DNA from: an uncultured Alistipes sp.
Lineage (GTDB): Bacteria > Bacteroidota > Bacteroidia > Bacteroidales > Rikenellaceae
Direction of reading: 5' to 3'
Length of the DNA: 64,000 nt
NCBI RefSeq assembly: GCF_963931675.1
Contig: NZ_OZ007039.1
Span: 1,707,657 to 1,771,656, forward strand
The notes beneath the pieces are model-generated. The model did not search any database. It had not been told where the DNA came from and saw only the letters and a list, made by a program, of their open reading frames with translations. Below, in pieces: positions 62,010 to 64,000 of the stretch (its first letter is position 1; every line of letters begins with the position of its first letter). Position numbers and translations under genes: made by a program.

Positions 62010-64000
62010 ATGATAAAAAGAATATCTCATACGGCAATAGCCTTGGCTGCCTTGGCGGTGCTGCTGGTCTCTTGTCGAAAAGACGACCTGCTGGATCCGC
62101 TGTCAGCAGCACGCGAAGGCTATGTGACACTCCGGTTCAATGCCGATGTCCCTGCCATGCAGGAGGTTTTGACCCGTTCGGTGGACCCCGACGGAGGCGG
62201 TGTGCAGGACATGACGCTGTTCTGCTTCGACGGCTACGGTCTCTTCATCACGACCGCCTCGGCAACGGTTTCGACAACGACCGCTACCACGGGATCATTT
62301 ACCGCCGAAGTGCCCGAAAACACCCGGGCCATCCATTTTGTGGCAAACCAGAATATGACGGACTTCAAGGAGGACCAGTTCCGCAACCGCTCCGAGAGCG
62401 AAGTGATGGCGCTGCTCGAAGGCTCGTCCGGACGGATGATCTACTGGGGACGCTTCGTTTGCGACAGTGAGAACGATGCATCCATTGCCGATCAGATAAA
62501 AGATGCCGGAAACCCGATAACCATGCTCCGCAACCATGCGCAGGTTTCGGTGGTAAACCCGACCTATGCAGCCGGTGAGGTAACCGAAACGACCAACCCG
62601 TGGATTGTCGTTTCGGGATTCGTAGCGTACAACACCAACGCTTTCGGTACGGTGGCTCCCTACCACCCCGAAAAAGGCTTCAATTTCACGTGGGAAGAGT
62701 GGCAGACGGACGACTTCGTCACGCTTCCCCTGAAAGATGCCAAGATGAGCGACATCACGGATGTGACCACAGCCACGAACCAGTATATCTTCGAGAGCGA
62801 GAACCGCTCGGACGACCCCGTCAGCATCATCATACGGGGAAAAGCTGCAGGAGAGAACGCGGAGAAGTATTACCGCATCATGCTGGTGGACGAGAATGGC
62901 GAGCAAATACTCGTACGCCGTAACCACCACTACAAGCTGAACATCGCCGGCCCGCTTTCATACGGACAAGAGACCTTCGAAGAGGCACTGACGGCAGCGG
63001 CCACAAACAACGTCTGGATATCCATCTCCGACGACGTGAACGAAGTGGAGAACCAGAATTACATCCTCTCGGTCGCCGAGACCTACGTAGTGATAGACGC
63101 GGACGAAATAGGAACTGAGAAATTCCAGCTCAAATACACCCTTACGGGCAAGAAAGGGACGCAGATAACGGATGCCGACAGGCCCGAAATCACATGGATC
63201 GAGAACTCGGTAGCAAGACAAACCATCGATAATGCTTTTACCATCGAAGCTGGCGTCGGCAACGGTACCATTCTGCTTTCGCTGCTTCCTCTGGGCGATA
63301 ACGAGAAACTGGAGGGTACCCTGCTCGTGAAACACGGGCAGCTGCAGCGCAAGATCAGGGTCATCACGGTAAAGAAACAGTCGTTCACCCCTTCATGGGT
63401 CGGCACGGCGCTGTATAACGATTTGAACAACACAGATCCCACCCAAGGGCGCCCACATGTGACGGTGATGTTCACCGTACCCGAAAGCTGTCCGGAGGAA
63501 TTGTTCCCGATGAAGGTGTACATCTCCGTAAACGAGCTGGACATACGTGCCGAGTCGGGCATGGCGTTATCCGTGGTGCGCGAGGGCGACAAGGAATGGT
63601 ACAGCAGCGGCGACATCCCGACAGAACCGGACTACAAGTACGTCTATACGGTTGAAAAACCGGGTGTGCAGCGCGTCTATTTCGAGAATATTCTTGAGCA
63701 GGATGCCGGGTACACCGGAACGCTCTATATCGAAGCGGAGCACTTCGAGACCATGACACGTACTTTCGCATTTACGGATCATACCCGTACCATAACGGTG
63801 GAGGGTCTGATGGAATACAGTGCAAATACGAGCGACAATTCCGGGGAGTTCGCGGACGATGAGTATGTGCTCTACCGCTTGGTGCCCCAGAAACGCGGTG
63901 CCCGTGTGACGTTCGACCTGCAACTGCGGGAAAAACCGATAGACAATCCGGATGCCCATCGGGAAGGTGAGCCTGTCAATGCGGGGCAATATGTGGAGTT
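62010..64000 (+). CDS. Fimbrial subunit-like lipoprotein, 3' end outside window
   Basis: The frame is open from ATG 62010 to the window edge (663 codons and two bases). Lipoprotein signal: ALAVLLVSCRKDD. An Arg in EVLTRSVDPD, about 30 residues after the Cys, may be a maturation site. A fimbrillin-like N-domain (DMTLFCFDGYGLFITTASA; RAIHFVANQ) is followed by several beta domains (YYRIMLVDENGEQILVRRNHHY; WISISDDVNEVENQNYILSV). It resembles DUF4906-type large fimbrial proteins. Position last in the visible operon and size suggest a tip adhesin or a second tip component. Confidence 0.75.
   Translation, partial: MIKRISHTAIALAALAVLLVSCRKDDLLDPLSAAREGYVTLRFNADVPAMQEVLTRSVDPDGGGVQDMTLFCFDGYGLFITTASATVSTTTATTGSFTAEVPENTRAIHFVANQNMTDFKEDQFRNRSESEVMALLEGSSGRMIYWGRFVCDSENDASIADQIKDAGNPITMLRNHAQVSVVNPTYAAGEVTETTNPWIVVSGFVAYNTNAFGTVAPYHPEKGFNFTWEEWQTDDFVTLPLKDAKMSDITDVTTATNQYIFESENRSDDPVSIIIRGKAAGENAEKYYRIMLVDENGEQILVRRNHHYKLNIAGPLSYGQETFEEALTAAATNNVWISISDDVNEVENQNYILSVAETYVVIDADEIGTEKFQLKYTLTGKKGTQITDADRPEITWIENSVARQTIDNAFTIEAGVGNGTILLSLLPLGDNEKLEGTLLVKHGQLQRKIRVITVKKQSFTPSWVGTALYNDLNNTDPTQGRPHVTVMFTVPESCPEELFPMKVYISVNELDIRAESGMALSVVREGDKEWYSSGDIPTEPDYKYVYTVEKPGVQRVYFENILEQDAGYTGTLYIEAEHFETMTRTFAFTDHTRTITVEGLMEYSANTSDNSGEFADDEYVLYRLVPQKRGARVTFDLQLREKPIDNPDAHREGEPVNAGQYVE

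Overview
The window looks like a chromosomal stretch from a high-GC member of the Bacteroidales, most likely an Alistipes-like gut bacterium. The evidence is two SusC/SusD pairs, Bacteroidetes-type promoters (TTTG, 19-21 bp, TAnnTTTG), DUF3575/DUF3868 and Mfa/Fim fimbrial families, and GC-rich codon use in the core genes. The genus is inference; the order is well supported.

Layout. (1) 1-10376: an AT-richer, NBU2-like mobilizable element with integrase 3' end, DUF1016 nuclease, excisionase-like DUF3853, AAA/RepA-like ATPase, primase, structured oriT candidate and Mob/Pre relaxase. Its cargo is SnoaL-like, a broken GNAT, lincosamide nucleotidyltransferase lnu(AN2) and macrolide efflux mef(En2). 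Its right end abuts the 3' end of a tRNA-Ser(CGA) gene, the target known for NBU2. (2) 10464-22108: core genes: a Trp/Gly-rich lipoprotein, a FadL-like porin, proS, a CDF metal transporter, a sigma factor with a small partner ORF, a DUF3575-DUF3868-OmpA/TPR trio, and an HdeD-like protein. (3) 22335-29656: an enzyme-free SusC/SusD pair, an AlkZ-related protein, a GlpR/DeoR regulator preceded by three 83-bp promoter-bearing repeats, and an MFS fragment. (4) 30185-43384: a six-gene SusC/SusD operon with a DUF5689/BACON lipoprotein, a calcineurin-like phosphoesterase, a large modular BACON lipoprotein and an S1/P1 nuclease. I infer a locus for scavenging nucleic acid or phosphate esters. (5) 43476-49142: malQ, a zinc alcohol dehydrogenase and a MORN-repeat protein. 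(6) 49374-51924: wreckage of mobile DNA: an integrase tail, a broken unknown gene, a truncated HTH gene, a mobilization accessory gene with a deletion, and a probably frameshifted relaxase. (7) 51951-64000: an intact tyrosine recombinase, then two oppositely oriented recombinase core sites enclosing about 0.2 kb with an outward promoter, then a seven-gene type V (Mfa/Fim-like) fimbrial operon that runs off the window.

The most exciting system is part 7. Two sites share an 8-bp arm and a 7-bp spacer in opposite orientation and lie next to a recombinase gene. The only good promoter between them points away from the fimbrial operon, as expected for the OFF state of a phase-variable switch. Inversion would aim it at the operon. 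The same fimbrial assembly proteins (DUF3575, DUF3868, OmpA/TPR) occur a second time, split and without pilins, at 17800-21407.
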